Shown in pieces: positions 1 to 5,745 of a stretch of DNA of 5,834 nucleotides. Position 1 is the first letter of the stretch. Each line of letters begins with the position of its first letter. Below the pieces are notes generated by a model. That model was not told the origin of the DNA and did no database searches. It saw nothing but the letters and a program-made list of their open reading frames with translations. Made by a program: the position numbers and the translations under genes. The DNA comes from JANNGZ01 sp031404155 (GTDB lineage Bacteria; Pseudomonadota; Gammaproteobacteria; Burkholderiales; Burkholderiaceae_C): positions 1-5,834 of the forward strand of contig JANNGZ010000284.1 in NCBI GenBank assembly GCA_031404155.1, read 5' to 3'.

Positions 1-1
1 A

Positions 2-700
2 ACGCGGCCCGACCAGGCCGCGCAAGTCATCGAGTTCGTCAAGAAGCCCTCGCTCGAGGAGACGGTGAACAAGCGGGTCGACTTCCTCGCCGGCTACCAG
101 GACGCCGCCTACGCCGCCGGCTACAAGGCCTTCGTCGACAAAGTGCGTGCCGCCGAGGCCCCGCTGAAGTCCACCCGCCTGAGTGAGGCCGTGGCACGCT
201 ACCTGTTCAAGCTGATGGCCTACAAGGACGAGTACGAGGTGGCGCGCCTGCACACCGACCCGGCGTTCACGGCCAAGATCGCGGCCATGTTCGAAGGCGA
301 CTACAAGCTGGTGCACCACCTGGCGCCGCCGCTCACCGCCAAGCGCAACGACAAGGGCGAACTGGTCAAGCAGCCTTTCGGCCCCTGGATTCGCAGCGCC
401 TTCGGCGTGCTGGCCAAACTCAAGGGCCTGCGCGGCACCGCATTGGATGTTTTCGGCCGCAGCGAAGAGCGCAAAACCGAACGGGCGCTGATCGGCGAAT
501 ACCGCGCCTGCATCGACGAGTTGCTCGCCGGCCTCAGCGCCGACAAGCTCACGCTGGCCGCCGAGATCGCGCGCATCCCCGAAGAGATACGCGGTTACGG
601 GCATGTCAAGGAGCGGCACCTGAAAGCGGCGCGGCCAAAATGGGATTCGCTGATGGCGCAGTGGCGCGCGGGCTCGTCCGTCGTGCAGCGCGCCGCATAG
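2..700 (+). CDS. Indolepyruvate ferredoxin oxidoreductase, C-terminal part (5' end outside window)
   Basis: The frame is open from the first bases of the window and ends at TAG 698-700, giving about 232 residues. It is recognised as the C-terminal region (DUF6537-type) of the large fused indolepyruvate ferredoxin oxidoreductase. Supporting stretches are the LAGYQDAAYAAGY segment, 'LFKLMAYKDEYEVARL', the 'LAPPLTAKRNDKGELVKQPFG' region and the closing 'IRGYGHVKERHLKAA'. The family oxidises aryl-pyruvates such as indolepyruvate to acyl-CoA with ferredoxin as acceptor, in aromatic amino acid breakdown. The whole protein is usually over 1,100 residues, so the TPP and Fe-S domains lie upstream and cannot be checked here. 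An internal GTG at 65 could be read as a start, but homology-like sequence continues upstream of it, so it is not the true start. The last 10-15 residues after the conserved KAARPKWDSLMAQWR are variable tail. Confidence 0.87.
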   Translation, partial: TRPDQAAQVIEFVKKPSLEETVNKRVDFLAGYQDAAYAAGYKAFVDKVRAAEAPLKSTRLSEAVARYLFKLMAYKDEYEVARLHTDPAFTAKIAAMFEGDYKLVHHLAPPLTAKRNDKGELVKQPFGPWIRSAFGVLAKLKGLRGTALDVFGRSEERKTERALIGEYRACIDELLAGLSADKLTLAAEIARIPEEIRGYGHVKERHLKAARPKWDSLMAQWRAGSSVVQRAA

Positions 701-722
701 GCGGCGCCGGATTGAGCGCCGC
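701..722 (+). terminator. GC-rich hairpin directly after the stop codon
   Basis: A perfect 7-bp inverted repeat (701-707 GCGGCGC, 716-722 GCGCCGC) with an 8-base loop starts one base after the TAG of the oxidoreductase gene. It is placed where a transcription terminator or 3' stabilising stem would sit, and separates this gene from the porin gene. There is no T-run after it (the next bases are TGTTATGG), so it is not a canonical intrinsic terminator. Confidence 0.4.
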
Positions 723-767
723 TGTTATGGTGGCGCGCCCTTTGCGATTCCAAACACCGAGAAACCT

Positions 768-771
768 GGAG
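768..771 (+). promoter_or_regulatory. Ribosome binding site of the TorF-type porin gene
   Basis: GGAG lies 10 bases upstream of the ATG at 782. It supports that start, which is also fixed by the signal peptide beginning directly at MKK. No convincing -35/-10 pair was seen between 723 and 767. Confidence 0.6.
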
Positions 772-781
772 ATACCTCAAA

Positions 782-1516
782 ATGAAGAAGATCCTCATCG
801 CGCTGGCCATCGCGCTGCTCGCGCCCCTGGCCATGGCGCAAACCCACTCGTTCAACATCGGCGCGGTCAGCGACTACCGCTACCGCGGCATTTCGCAAAG
901 CCGGCTCAAGCCGGCGCTGCAAGGTGGCATCGACCTCAGCCTGCCCTCGGGCTTTTACGTCGGCGCCTGGGGCTCGACGATCCGATGGATCAAGGACATC
1001 GAACGCGCCGGCGGCCTGCCCGGCGACAACGAGCTGGAGCTCGACTTCTACGGCGGCTACAAGGGCGAGATCGGCAAGGGCCTCGGCTTCGACGTCGGCC
1101 TGCTCGGCTACCTCTACCCGAGCAACAACCTCAACCCGAGCACCAACACCACCGAGCTCTACGGCGCACTGAGTTCGGGGCCGTTCACGCTCAAGTATTC
1201 GCACAGCCTGGGCAACCTGTTCGGGTTCCCGGGCAGCGGCAACAGCGGCTACGTCGACGCGAGCGCCAGCTTCGAGGTGTCCGGCTTCACGGTCACGCCG
1301 CACGTGGGCTACCAGAAGGTTTCGGGCAACGGCGGCTACTCCTACCTCGACTACTCGCTCACCCTCAGCAAGGACTGGGTCGGCGTGCTGTGGAGCGTGG
1401 CGCTGGTGGGCGCGGACACCAAGACGATCGGCGGCACACGCGCCTATGCCTCGCCGGCCAACGGCCGTGACCTGGGCAAGGCCGGCGTCGTGCTCGGCGT
1501 GAAAAAGACCTTCTGA
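782..1516 (+). CDS. TorF family putative porin (Gcw_chp family outer-membrane protein)
   Basis: A 244-residue protein with a clear Sec signal peptide: MKK, a hydrophobic core at residues 4-16, and an AMA-Q cleavage site after residue 19. The mature part starts with the family hallmark 'SDYRYRGISQS' (about residues 29-39), then 'PALQGGIDLSLPSGFYVGAWGS'-like sequence. Alternating Gly/aromatic strands, as expected of an outer-membrane beta barrel, continue to the end. The C-terminal residue is Phe (KKTF), the usual signal for the Bam machinery. The length of about 225 mature residues fits the Gcw_chp (TIGR02001)/TorF family. That family is annotated as a putative porin; its substrate is generally unknown and the sequence does not show one. 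The gene stands alone, with 81 bases before it and 145 after it. Everything visible is intact. Confidence 0.9.
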   Translation: MKKILIALAIALLAPLAMAQTHSFNIGAVSDYRYRGISQSRLKPALQGGIDLSLPSGFYVGAWGSTIRWIKDIERAGGLPGDNELELDFYGGYKGEIGKGLGFDVGLLGYLYPSNNLNPSTNTTELYGALSSGPFTLKYSHSLGNLFGFPGSGNSGYVDASASFEVSGFTVTPHVGYQKVSGNGGYSYLDYSLTLSKDWVGVLWSVALVGADTKTIGGTRAYASPANGRDLGKAGVVLGVKKTF

Positions 1517-1661
1517 TCGCGCGCGGGATCTGAGGGCCTCGCTCGCTCGGTCGGCGCCGGTTCGCGCGAGCACCTCGGGGTTGCGTGTTGATGGCCGCCC
1601 GGTTCGCAGCGCGTCTCCCGCCACGCCTGCCCGCCCGCGCTGACGGCTGAGCACCGCGCCG

Positions 1662-2531
1662 ATGGACGCCGCCGCCGCATCGCCGCCCCGTCCCTGGGCC
1701 TGCCTGGCCCACGCCACGTTGCGCCAGCGCCCGCGCATGCCCTTTTCAATCGGCGGCGTGACGGTCGGCTCGGCCGCGCTCGATCCACTGGAGCCGTTGC
1801 GCAACCTGGCCGATCTGCTTGCGCTTGACGACCAGGGCGTGCATCTCAGGGCCGCCACGCCCGCGGCGGCCACCGCGGCGCTCGCGCGCCTCAACACCGC
1901 GTTGCGTGCGCAGGGCCTGCTGCCCGGCTGGCGCGACGAGACGTACGCGGTGGTCGACCCCGCCACGCTGCAACCGCTGGCCTCGATGGAGCGCGCCGCG
2001 TCGCGCTTCTGGGGCACGCTGACCTTCGGCGCCCATTGCAACGGCTATGTCGCCGGCCACGAAGGCGCGCCTTCGCACCTGTGGATCGCGCGCCGGGACC
2101 CGAGCAAGGCCACCGACCCCGGCCTGCTCGACAACCTCGTCGGCGGCGGCGTGCCGGCCGGGCAATCGGCCTGGCAGACCCTGGTCCGCGAGGGCTTCGA
2201 AGAAGCCGGGCTCGACGCCGCCACGATGCAGCGCGCCACGCCCGGCCGGGTGATCGAGACCCGGCGCGACGTGCCCGAAGGTTTGCAGCACGAGCACCTG
2301 CATGTCTTCGACCTGGCCATACCGCCCGGGCTGACGCCGCAGAACCAGGACGGCGAGGTGGCCGGGTTCCGCTGCGTGCCGCTGGACGAAGCGCTGGCGC
2401 TCGCCGCCGGCACCACGATGACGGTCGACGCCGCGTTGGTGACCCTGGACTTCGCCTTGCGCCGCGGGCTGCTCCAGGGCCCGGGCGTGGCCGACGCGGC
2501 CGCCAAGATCTTCTCGCGCTTGATCGTGTAG
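1662..2531 (+). CDS. Nudix hydrolase with N-terminal DUF4743 domain (thiamine-diphosphate damage-control type)
   Basis: A 289-residue protein. Residues about 12-115 match the DUF4743 N-terminal domain ('RMPFSIGGVTVGS', then 'LLPGWRDETYAVVD'). Residues about 116-285 are a Nudix domain introduced by the family-typical 'FGAHCNGYV'. The Nudix box spans residues 162-184: the catalytic core R176-E177-x-x-E180-E181-x-G183 is intact. The first Glu of the box is Gln (Q168) and the hydrophobic residue after RE is Gly. From memory, loss of that first Glu is common in this subfamily. The plant and yeast relatives hydrolyse oxidised thiamine diphosphates such as oxo- and oxythiamine diphosphate, preventing misuse as cofactor; assigning that role here is by family only. 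An in-frame stop at 1641-1643 makes ATG 1662 the first possible start, although no good Shine-Dalgarno precedes it. ATG 1737 is the alternative but would cut part of the domain. The gene ends inside a 13-bp tandem duplication. Confidence 0.85.
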   Translation: MDAAAASPPRPWACLAHATLRQRPRMPFSIGGVTVGSAALDPLEPLRNLADLLALDDQGVHLRAATPAAATAALARLNTALRAQGLLPGWRDETYAVVDPATLQPLASMERAASRFWGTLTFGAHCNGYVAGHEGAPSHLWIARRDPSKATDPGLLDNLVGGGVPAGQSAWQTLVREGFEEAGLDAATMQRATPGRVIETRRDVPEGLQHEHLHVFDLAIPPGLTPQNQDGEVAGFRCVPLDEALALAAGTTMTVDAALVTLDFALRRGLLQGPGVADAAAKIFSRLIV

Positions 2532-2546
2532 CCTGATCGTGTAGCC
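2521..2546. repeat. 13-bp perfect tandem duplication across the Nudix stop codon
   Basis: TGATCGTGTAGCC occurs twice without a gap (2521-2533 and 2534-2546). The first copy encodes the last residues and the TAG stop (2529-2531) of the Nudix gene; the second is untranslated. It looks like a slippage duplication that left the protein unchanged. Confidence 0.9.
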
Positions 2547-2580
2547 TGCCTCGCCGCGGTGGCCTGGCCCGAACGGACAG

Positions 2581-2594
2581 CGGGGCACTCCCCG
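2581..2594. other. Small GC hairpin in the Nudix / glycosyltransferase gap
   Basis: CGGGG-CACT-CCCCG forms a perfect 5-bp stem with a 4-base loop, 50 bases after the Nudix stop codon. There is no T-run behind it. It may contribute to 3' end formation of the Nudix transcript, but such short GC stems are common by chance in DNA of this composition. Confidence 0.25.
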
Positions 2595-2641
2595 TCGCGC
2601 GCGGCGCGACACACGGTTCACCACCCCACAAGGGGACGACC

Positions 2642-2646
2642 AGGAG
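2642..2646 (+). promoter_or_regulatory. Ribosome binding site that decides the start of the GT-HAD gene
   Basis: AGGAG lies 5 bases before ATG 2652. The same frame is open upstream to another ATG at 2559. The 31 residues in between are Arg/His-rich, resemble no part of a glycosyltransferase and have no such site before them, so 2652 is the preferred start. Confidence 0.65.
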
Positions 2647-2651
2647 AGCGG

Positions 2652-4325
2652 ATGAGCGAGCGCAGCGAACGCTATCGCCAGCGTGTCCAGCAGGCCGTGG
2701 CCGGCTGGCGCGGCTCGCCCACGCGGGCCTGGTTCGGCGCACGCTGGAGCGCCTGGCTCGACGCCCTGCTGCCGCGCGCCTGGCGCGCCGCGGCACCGGC
2801 GCCGCCAGCCGCGTTGCCGCTCGCGGCCTGTGTCAGCGTGGTGATCCCAGCGCTCAACGAGGCCTCGCGCATCGCCAGCGTGGTGGCCTACGCGCTGGCC
2901 GACCCGGCCACCGCCGAGGTGATCGTGGTCGACGACGGCTCCATCGACGACACCGCCGCGCTCGCCCGCGACGCCGGCGCGCAGGTGCTCGCCAGCGGCA
3001 TGCTCGGCAAGGGTGTCTCGATGCAGGAGGGCGCCCTCACCGCGCGCTGCGAGGTGGTGGTTTATCTCGACGGCGACCTCGCCGGCTTGAGGCCCGGCAT
3101 CGTGAGCGACCTGACGCGCCCGCTGCTCCGCGACGAAGCCGACTTCGTCAAAGCCAGCTTCGGCCGCGGCGGCGGGCGGGTCACCGAACTCACCGCCCGG
3201 CCGATGCTCAAGGTGTTCTTCCCCGAGCTGGCGCATTTTGTGCAGCCGCTCGGCGGCATCGTGGCGGCGCGGCGTACGCTTTTGCGCTCGCTGGATTTCG
3301 AGGACGGCTACGGTGTCGACATCGGGCTTTTGATCGACGCCCAGCGTGCCGGCGCGCGGCTGGCCGAGGTCGACATCGGCTCGCTGGAACACGACAGCCA
3401 GCCGCTGCTGGACCTGGGCGTGATGGCCAACGAGGTGTCGCGCGTGGTCTTCGCGCGTGCCAAGGCCGCGGGGCGGCTGCATGTCGACCAGATCGCGGCG
3501 ATGTACGAAACCCAGCGCCTGGCCAGCGCCGACATCGGCTTCGTGCTGACGCGCCGCCGTGGCCGCCAGCGCCTGCTGCTGCTGAGCATGGAGGGCTGCG
3601 TCACGCCCACCCGCTTCGATCTCGAACTCGCGCGTGCCACCGGCCATGCGCCGGCGCTGCGCACGCTGCTCGCCGGCCGCGGCAGCAACGGCAGCACGGC
3701 CGGCACCCTCCACAACAACAACGACGCCCAACAGGAACGCATCGCCGCGCTGTTCCGCTTCGTGCACCGGAGTTCGTTCGAGGAGGTGGCGCGCATGATC
3801 GAGGTCCGCCCCGGGGTGCTCGAGTTCGTCAAGCAGATGCGCCGCGCCGGCTTCATGGTCGGCCTGCTCTCCGACAGCTACTTCATCGCCGCCGACATCG
3901 TGCGCCGGCGCATCTATGCCGACTTCGCGTTGGCGCCGCTGATGCAGTTCGACGCCGATGTCTGCACCGGCCAGTGGCGCGCCAACCCGGCCTTCCAGCC
4001 GCGCGACCACGGCGGCGCCACGGCCAAGTCGTCTTGCAAGAGCGAGGTGCTGTGCCGCTTTCGCGAAGACAGCAACCCGCCGCCACTGCAAATCTGCTGG
4101 GCGGTGGGCGACGCGGTCGCGGACCTGGAATTGCTGCGTGGTGCCGACCGCGCATTTGTGCTCGACGCCAAGGCGCCGGGCCGTGTGCACGCGTCGGGCT
4201 TCCACGCGGTGGCCTCGTTCGGCGACCTGCTGGCGCTGGTGCCGGCGCCGCCGTCGGCCGAGGGCGATGTACCGGTAAGCAACGCCATCGTGGCGCCGAC
4301 GGCCGCGTCGTCACCGACGAATTGA
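2652..4325 (+). CDS. Fusion protein: glucosyl-3-phosphoglycerate synthase-like glycosyltransferase + SerB-like HAD domain with degenerate motif I
   Basis: A 557-residue cytosolic protein with two domains. Residues 1-58 are a charged helical lead-in and an Ala/Pro linker. Residues 60-275 are a GT-A fold glycosyltransferase. The visible motifs are 'VSVVIPALNE' (61-70), VDDGS (93-97), a GKG lysine (K120), the metal/sugar-nucleotide DGD motif (D140, D142), 'GGGRVTELTARP' (173-184), 'GYGVDIGLLID' (219-229) and H247. By eye these match, in order, those of GpgS (GT81), which transfers glucose from NDP-glucose to 3-phosphoglycerate on the way to glucosylglycerate. One difference is Asp223 where mycobacterial GpgS has Glu. 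Residues about 306-530 are a HAD domain. Motif II is S407 in GLLSDS, the motif III lysine is probably K463, and motif IV is G486-D487-x-x-x-D491. Motif I reads S312-M-E314-G-C instead of D-x-D-x-T, so the aspartyl nucleophile is missing. The tail 531-557 is low-complexity Pro/Ala/Ser. Synthase-phosphatase fusions are known for mannosylglycerate (Dehalococcoides). The substrate here is inferred, and the HAD half may be structural, regulatory or differently catalytic. Confidence 0.8.
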   Translation: MSERSERYRQRVQQAVAGWRGSPTRAWFGARWSAWLDALLPRAWRAAAPAPPAALPLAACVSVVIPALNEASRIASVVAYALADPATAEVIVVDDGSIDDTAALARDAGAQVLASGMLGKGVSMQEGALTARCEVVVYLDGDLAGLRPGIVSDLTRPLLRDEADFVKASFGRGGGRVTELTARPMLKVFFPELAHFVQPLGGIVAARRTLLRSLDFEDGYGVDIGLLIDAQRAGARLAEVDIGSLEHDSQPLLDLGVMANEVSRVVFARAKAAGRLHVDQIAAMYETQRLASADIGFVLTRRRGRQRLLLLSMEGCVTPTRFDLELARATGHAPALRTLLAGRGSNGSTAGTLHNNNDAQQERIAALFRFVHRSSFEEVARMIEVRPGVLEFVKQMRRAGFMVGLLSDSYFIAADIVRRRIYADFALAPLMQFDADVCTGQWRANPAFQPRDHGGATAKSSCKSEVLCRFREDSNPPPLQICWAVGDAVADLELLRGADRAFVLDAKAPGRVHASGFHAVASFGDLLALVPAPPSAEGDVPVSNAIVAPTAASSPTN

Positions 4326-4478
4326 GCCGCGGCGCCGCCCTTGTCGTGCGTCGACGGGCCGGGTCGGGGCTTCGCCAGCCACAAGGCCCTTTCCGGAACC
4401 TCGTGCGCGGGCTCAGAGGCTGAGAGTTTTTCGAGCGTGTCCGAGTGGCGCGCCAAAAGGTGTTCGATCTAGGCCACA

Positions 4479-4493
4479 GCAGGCGTAGCCTGC
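4479..4493. other. Hairpin 1 in the head of the inverted-repeat element
   Basis: GCAGGC-GTA-GCCTGC is a perfect 6-bp stem with a 3-base loop. An alternative pairing also exists: 4473-4480 (GCCACAGC) with 4504-4511 (GCTTTGGC), 7 of 8 paired, enclosing part of this hairpin. The local fold is therefore not fixed by inspection. Confidence 0.5.
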
Positions 4494-4514
4494 GCTTCGC
4501 TTGGCTTTGGCACA

Positions 4515-4534
4515 GCCATAGCTCAGGCTATGGC
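4515..4534. other. Hairpin 2 in the head of the inverted-repeat element
   Basis: GCCATAGC-TCAG-GCTATGGC is a perfect 8-bp stem with a 4-base loop. It is the strongest local hairpin in the convergent region and sits at the apex of the larger 4408-4612 fold. Confidence 0.65.
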
Positions 4535-4604
4535 GCGCATTTGCAACGACGAGCGGGCGCCTTTTGGCGTGATGAGCGGGCATGAACGAAAGACTTTCAG
4601 CCTC

Positions 4605-5420
4605 TCAGCCCGGCACGCCGCGGGTGCTGGCCTGCACCGAACGCGGTTGCGTCGACGCGGCGTCGGGCGCATCGCCACGGGCGCGCAGGCGCTGGCCGTC
4701 GACGCTGACCCGGGTGCCGACCGCAATCGACTGCGCCTGCTCCAGGGTGCGGGTGGTGCCGTCTTCCATGCGCACCTTGACCCGGTAGCTGGTGGTCGCG
4801 CGCTGGCGCTTCTCGACCTCGTGGCCGGCCAGGCCACCGCCCACCGCGCCGATCACGGTCATCGCGTCTTTGCCCTTGCCGCCGCCGATCTGGTGGCCGA
4901 CCACGCCGCCGAGCACACCGCCGGCCACGGCACCCAGGCCGGTGCCCTCGCCCTTTTTCTGCACCGTATCCACCGACTCGACGACGCCGCAGATGGTGCA
5001 GATCGCGGCCCGGCGCTCCACCGCCGGCTGGGTGCCCAGCGGGGTTTCGGAGGCCCCGGCCGAGCGGCCGGTGTTGCTGCGTGCCTGCGCGCTGCGTTGC
5101 GGGCTCGGCGTGGCCTTGCCGTTCGGCGCCGCGGCGGTGTTTGCAGGATTTGGCGCCGGCTTCGTGGTGTCGTTGCCGTCCGCCGCGGCCGCGAGCAAGG
5201 GGGCCGCGGTGCTGGTGGCCGCCGCACCATTTGTCGCGGGCTTGCCGCTCACGGCCACCGGCGCGCTCGGCGCGCTCGCGCCGCGCAACATCCAGGCGCC
5301 GCCGCCGGCCAGCGAGGCCGCGGCCAGCGCGATCAGCGAGCCTCCGATCACCAGGTTCTTGCGGCTGGCGCCACCGGCGTTTTGGGCCGCGTGGCCGGCG
5401 AAGTTTTCAGTGCTGTTCAT
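4605..5420 (-). CDS. Membrane-anchored glycine-zipper 2TM domain protein
   Basis: A 271-residue protein read from ATG 5420-5418 to TGA 4607-4605. Residues about 22-46 form one N-terminal hydrophobic segment (NLVIGGSLIALAAASLAGGG, then AWML). It is preceded by a short tail with R20/K21, which suggests a single-pass inner-membrane anchor. There is no lipobox cysteine. Residues 47-135 are an Ala/Pro/Thr/Ser-rich linker. The conserved block starts at C141-T-I-C144-G and continues into the glycine zipper (about 160-200), with two GxxxG-rich hydrophobic hairpins (GAVAGGVLGGVVGHQIGGG and TVIGAVGGGLAGHEVE). A short strand-rich end follows ('YRVKVRMEDGTTRTLEQ', residues 212-228). This domain (17-kDa antigen / SlyB-like group) is associated with envelope integrity; no specific function can be assigned. 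No strong Shine-Dalgarno precedes the ATG. The gene converges on the GT-HAD gene, and its stop codon lies inside the terminal arm of the 4408-4612 element. Confidence 0.85.
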   Translation of the reverse strand: MNSTENFAGHAAQNAGGASRKNLVIGGSLIALAAASLAGGGAWMLRGASAPSAPVAVSGKPATNGAAATSTAAPLLAAAADGNDTTKPAPNPANTAAAPNGKATPSPQRSAQARSNTGRSAGASETPLGTQPAVERRAAICTICGVVESVDTVQKKGEGTGLGAVAGGVLGGVVGHQIGGGKGKDAMTVIGAVGGGLAGHEVEKRQRATTSYRVKVRMEDGTTRTLEQAQSIAVGTRVSVDGQRLRARGDAPDAASTQPRSVQASTRGVPG

Positions 5421-5487
5421 CGGGTTCGAATCGGGCGGGCCTCACGGCCACGCGCCTGTGATGTGGAGATGCCCTATTCAACGCCGG

Positions 5488-5503
5488 CAGCGCCCTGGCG
5501 CTG
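5488..5503. promoter_or_regulatory. Palindrome upstream of the glycine-zipper gene, possible operator
   Basis: CAGCGCC-CT-GGCGCTG is a perfect 7+7 dyad with a 2-base centre, lying 67 bases upstream of the ATG at 5420. Position and symmetry would suit a dimeric regulator, but no convincing -35/-10 pair with normal spacing was found around it. Chance occurrence in GC-rich DNA is possible. Confidence 0.3.
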
Positions 5504-5745
5504 TCCTCAAATGGCTTCCGAGTGCATCGAAATGTGAACGCAAGATCGGCGGCCGCGACGGTGTCTCGCAGCCGATCTGGCGGCCGTAGCGCAGCGCGGC
5601 GCCGCGGCGCGCGGGTTCTCGGGGCCGAAGCGCTTGTGCAAGCGCTTGTGCAACAGTACGACCCCGGCTGGCCGGTCAACACAAAACCTCACCAGCTCAC
5701 CTGACCTAGGAGACTGTCGGGCTTGGAGTTGGGCCCGCGTTGGGC
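5504..5745. other. Stretch without a supported gene
   Basis: Together with the flanking sites this belongs to a 414-base stretch (5421-5834) with no convincing coding sequence. Short open frames exist on both strands, for example 5522-5704 (+) and 5507-5692 (-). They are Arg/Ala/Ser-rich, lack recognisable motifs and conserved starts, and contradict each other. The visible content is a 12-bp tandem repeat (5628-5651) and the left flank of the inverted repeat at the window end. Confidence 0.5.
5628..5651. repeat. 12-bp perfect tandem repeat
   Basis: AAGCGCTTGTGC occurs twice head to tail (5628-5639, 5640-5651), followed by a further AA. Each unit contains the 8-bp palindrome AAGCGCTT, so the palindromes are spaced by 12 bases. 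It lies about 210 bases upstream of the glycine-zipper start, outside any supported gene. Confidence 0.85.

Larger units (their letters stand above)
4408..4612 (+). repeat. 205-base imperfect inverted repeat, candidate structured RNA or MITE/REP-like element
   Basis: The arms 4408-4469 and 4551-4612 pair in register (positions sum to 9020) with no gap. Of 62 positions, 45 are Watson-Crick, 10 are G-U on the + strand, and 7 are other mismatches (4414, 4434, 4435, 4444, 4445, 4448, 4467). The outer 26 bases and the inner ten (CGCCAAAAGG at 4451-4460 with 4560-4569) are the best parts. The centre (4470-4550) holds two further short hairpins, so the whole would fold as a long stem with a branched head. 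The element lies between two convergent genes and its right end overlaps the last codon and stop of the glycine-zipper gene. No T-run follows it on either strand, so it is not a standard intrinsic terminator. No transposase is present and no target-site duplication is evident. It could be a non-autonomous mobile element, an interspersed palindromic repeat or a functional RNA. Copy number in the genome would decide. Confidence 0.7.

Noticed and set aside
640..1470. 276-residue open frame on the + strand overlapping the porin gene in another frame
   Set aside because: The composition is Arg/Gln/Pro-rich and it overlaps the ends of two recognised genes, so it is an out-of-frame shadow.
1541..1571. 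GCTCGC ... GCGAGC inverted repeat after the porin gene
   Set aside because: Only a 6-bp stem with a 19-base loop and no T-run; too weak for a terminator call in DNA this GC-rich.
725..2041. 438-residue open frame on the - strand over the porin gene
   Set aside because: Same shadow effect; the + strand porin has a signal peptide, family motifs and a terminal Phe, while this frame has no recognisable features.
1746..4205. 819-residue open frame on the - strand, antisense to the Nudix and GT-HAD genes
   Set aside because: It is rich in Arg, His, Ala and Gly with no domain, and runs exactly opposite two well-recognised genes. Long antisense frames are normal in high-GC genes because the codons that read as stops on the other strand are rare.
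4408..4612. Reading the long inverted repeat as an ordinary bidirectional intrinsic terminator
   Set aside because: Neither strand has a T-run after the hairpin, the arms are far longer than usual and the loop region is 81 bases, so this explanation alone is not sufficient.
5420..5440. GGGTTCGAATC resembling the T-arm of a tRNA
   Set aside because: The closing T-stem does not pair properly and there is no acceptor stem, anticodon arm or D arm around it; part lies next to the glycine-zipper start.
4530..5537. 335-residue + strand frame antisense to the glycine-zipper gene
   Set aside because: The glycine zipper, CTICG motif and N-terminal hydrophobic segment on the - strand are convincing; the + strand frame is a shadow.
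5522..5704. Short + strand open frame (60 residues) near the window end, and an opposing 61-residue frame
   Set aside because: Arg/Ala/Ser-rich with no motif and no good ribosome binding site; the only pattern is the LVQALVQ produced by the 12-bp tandem repeat.
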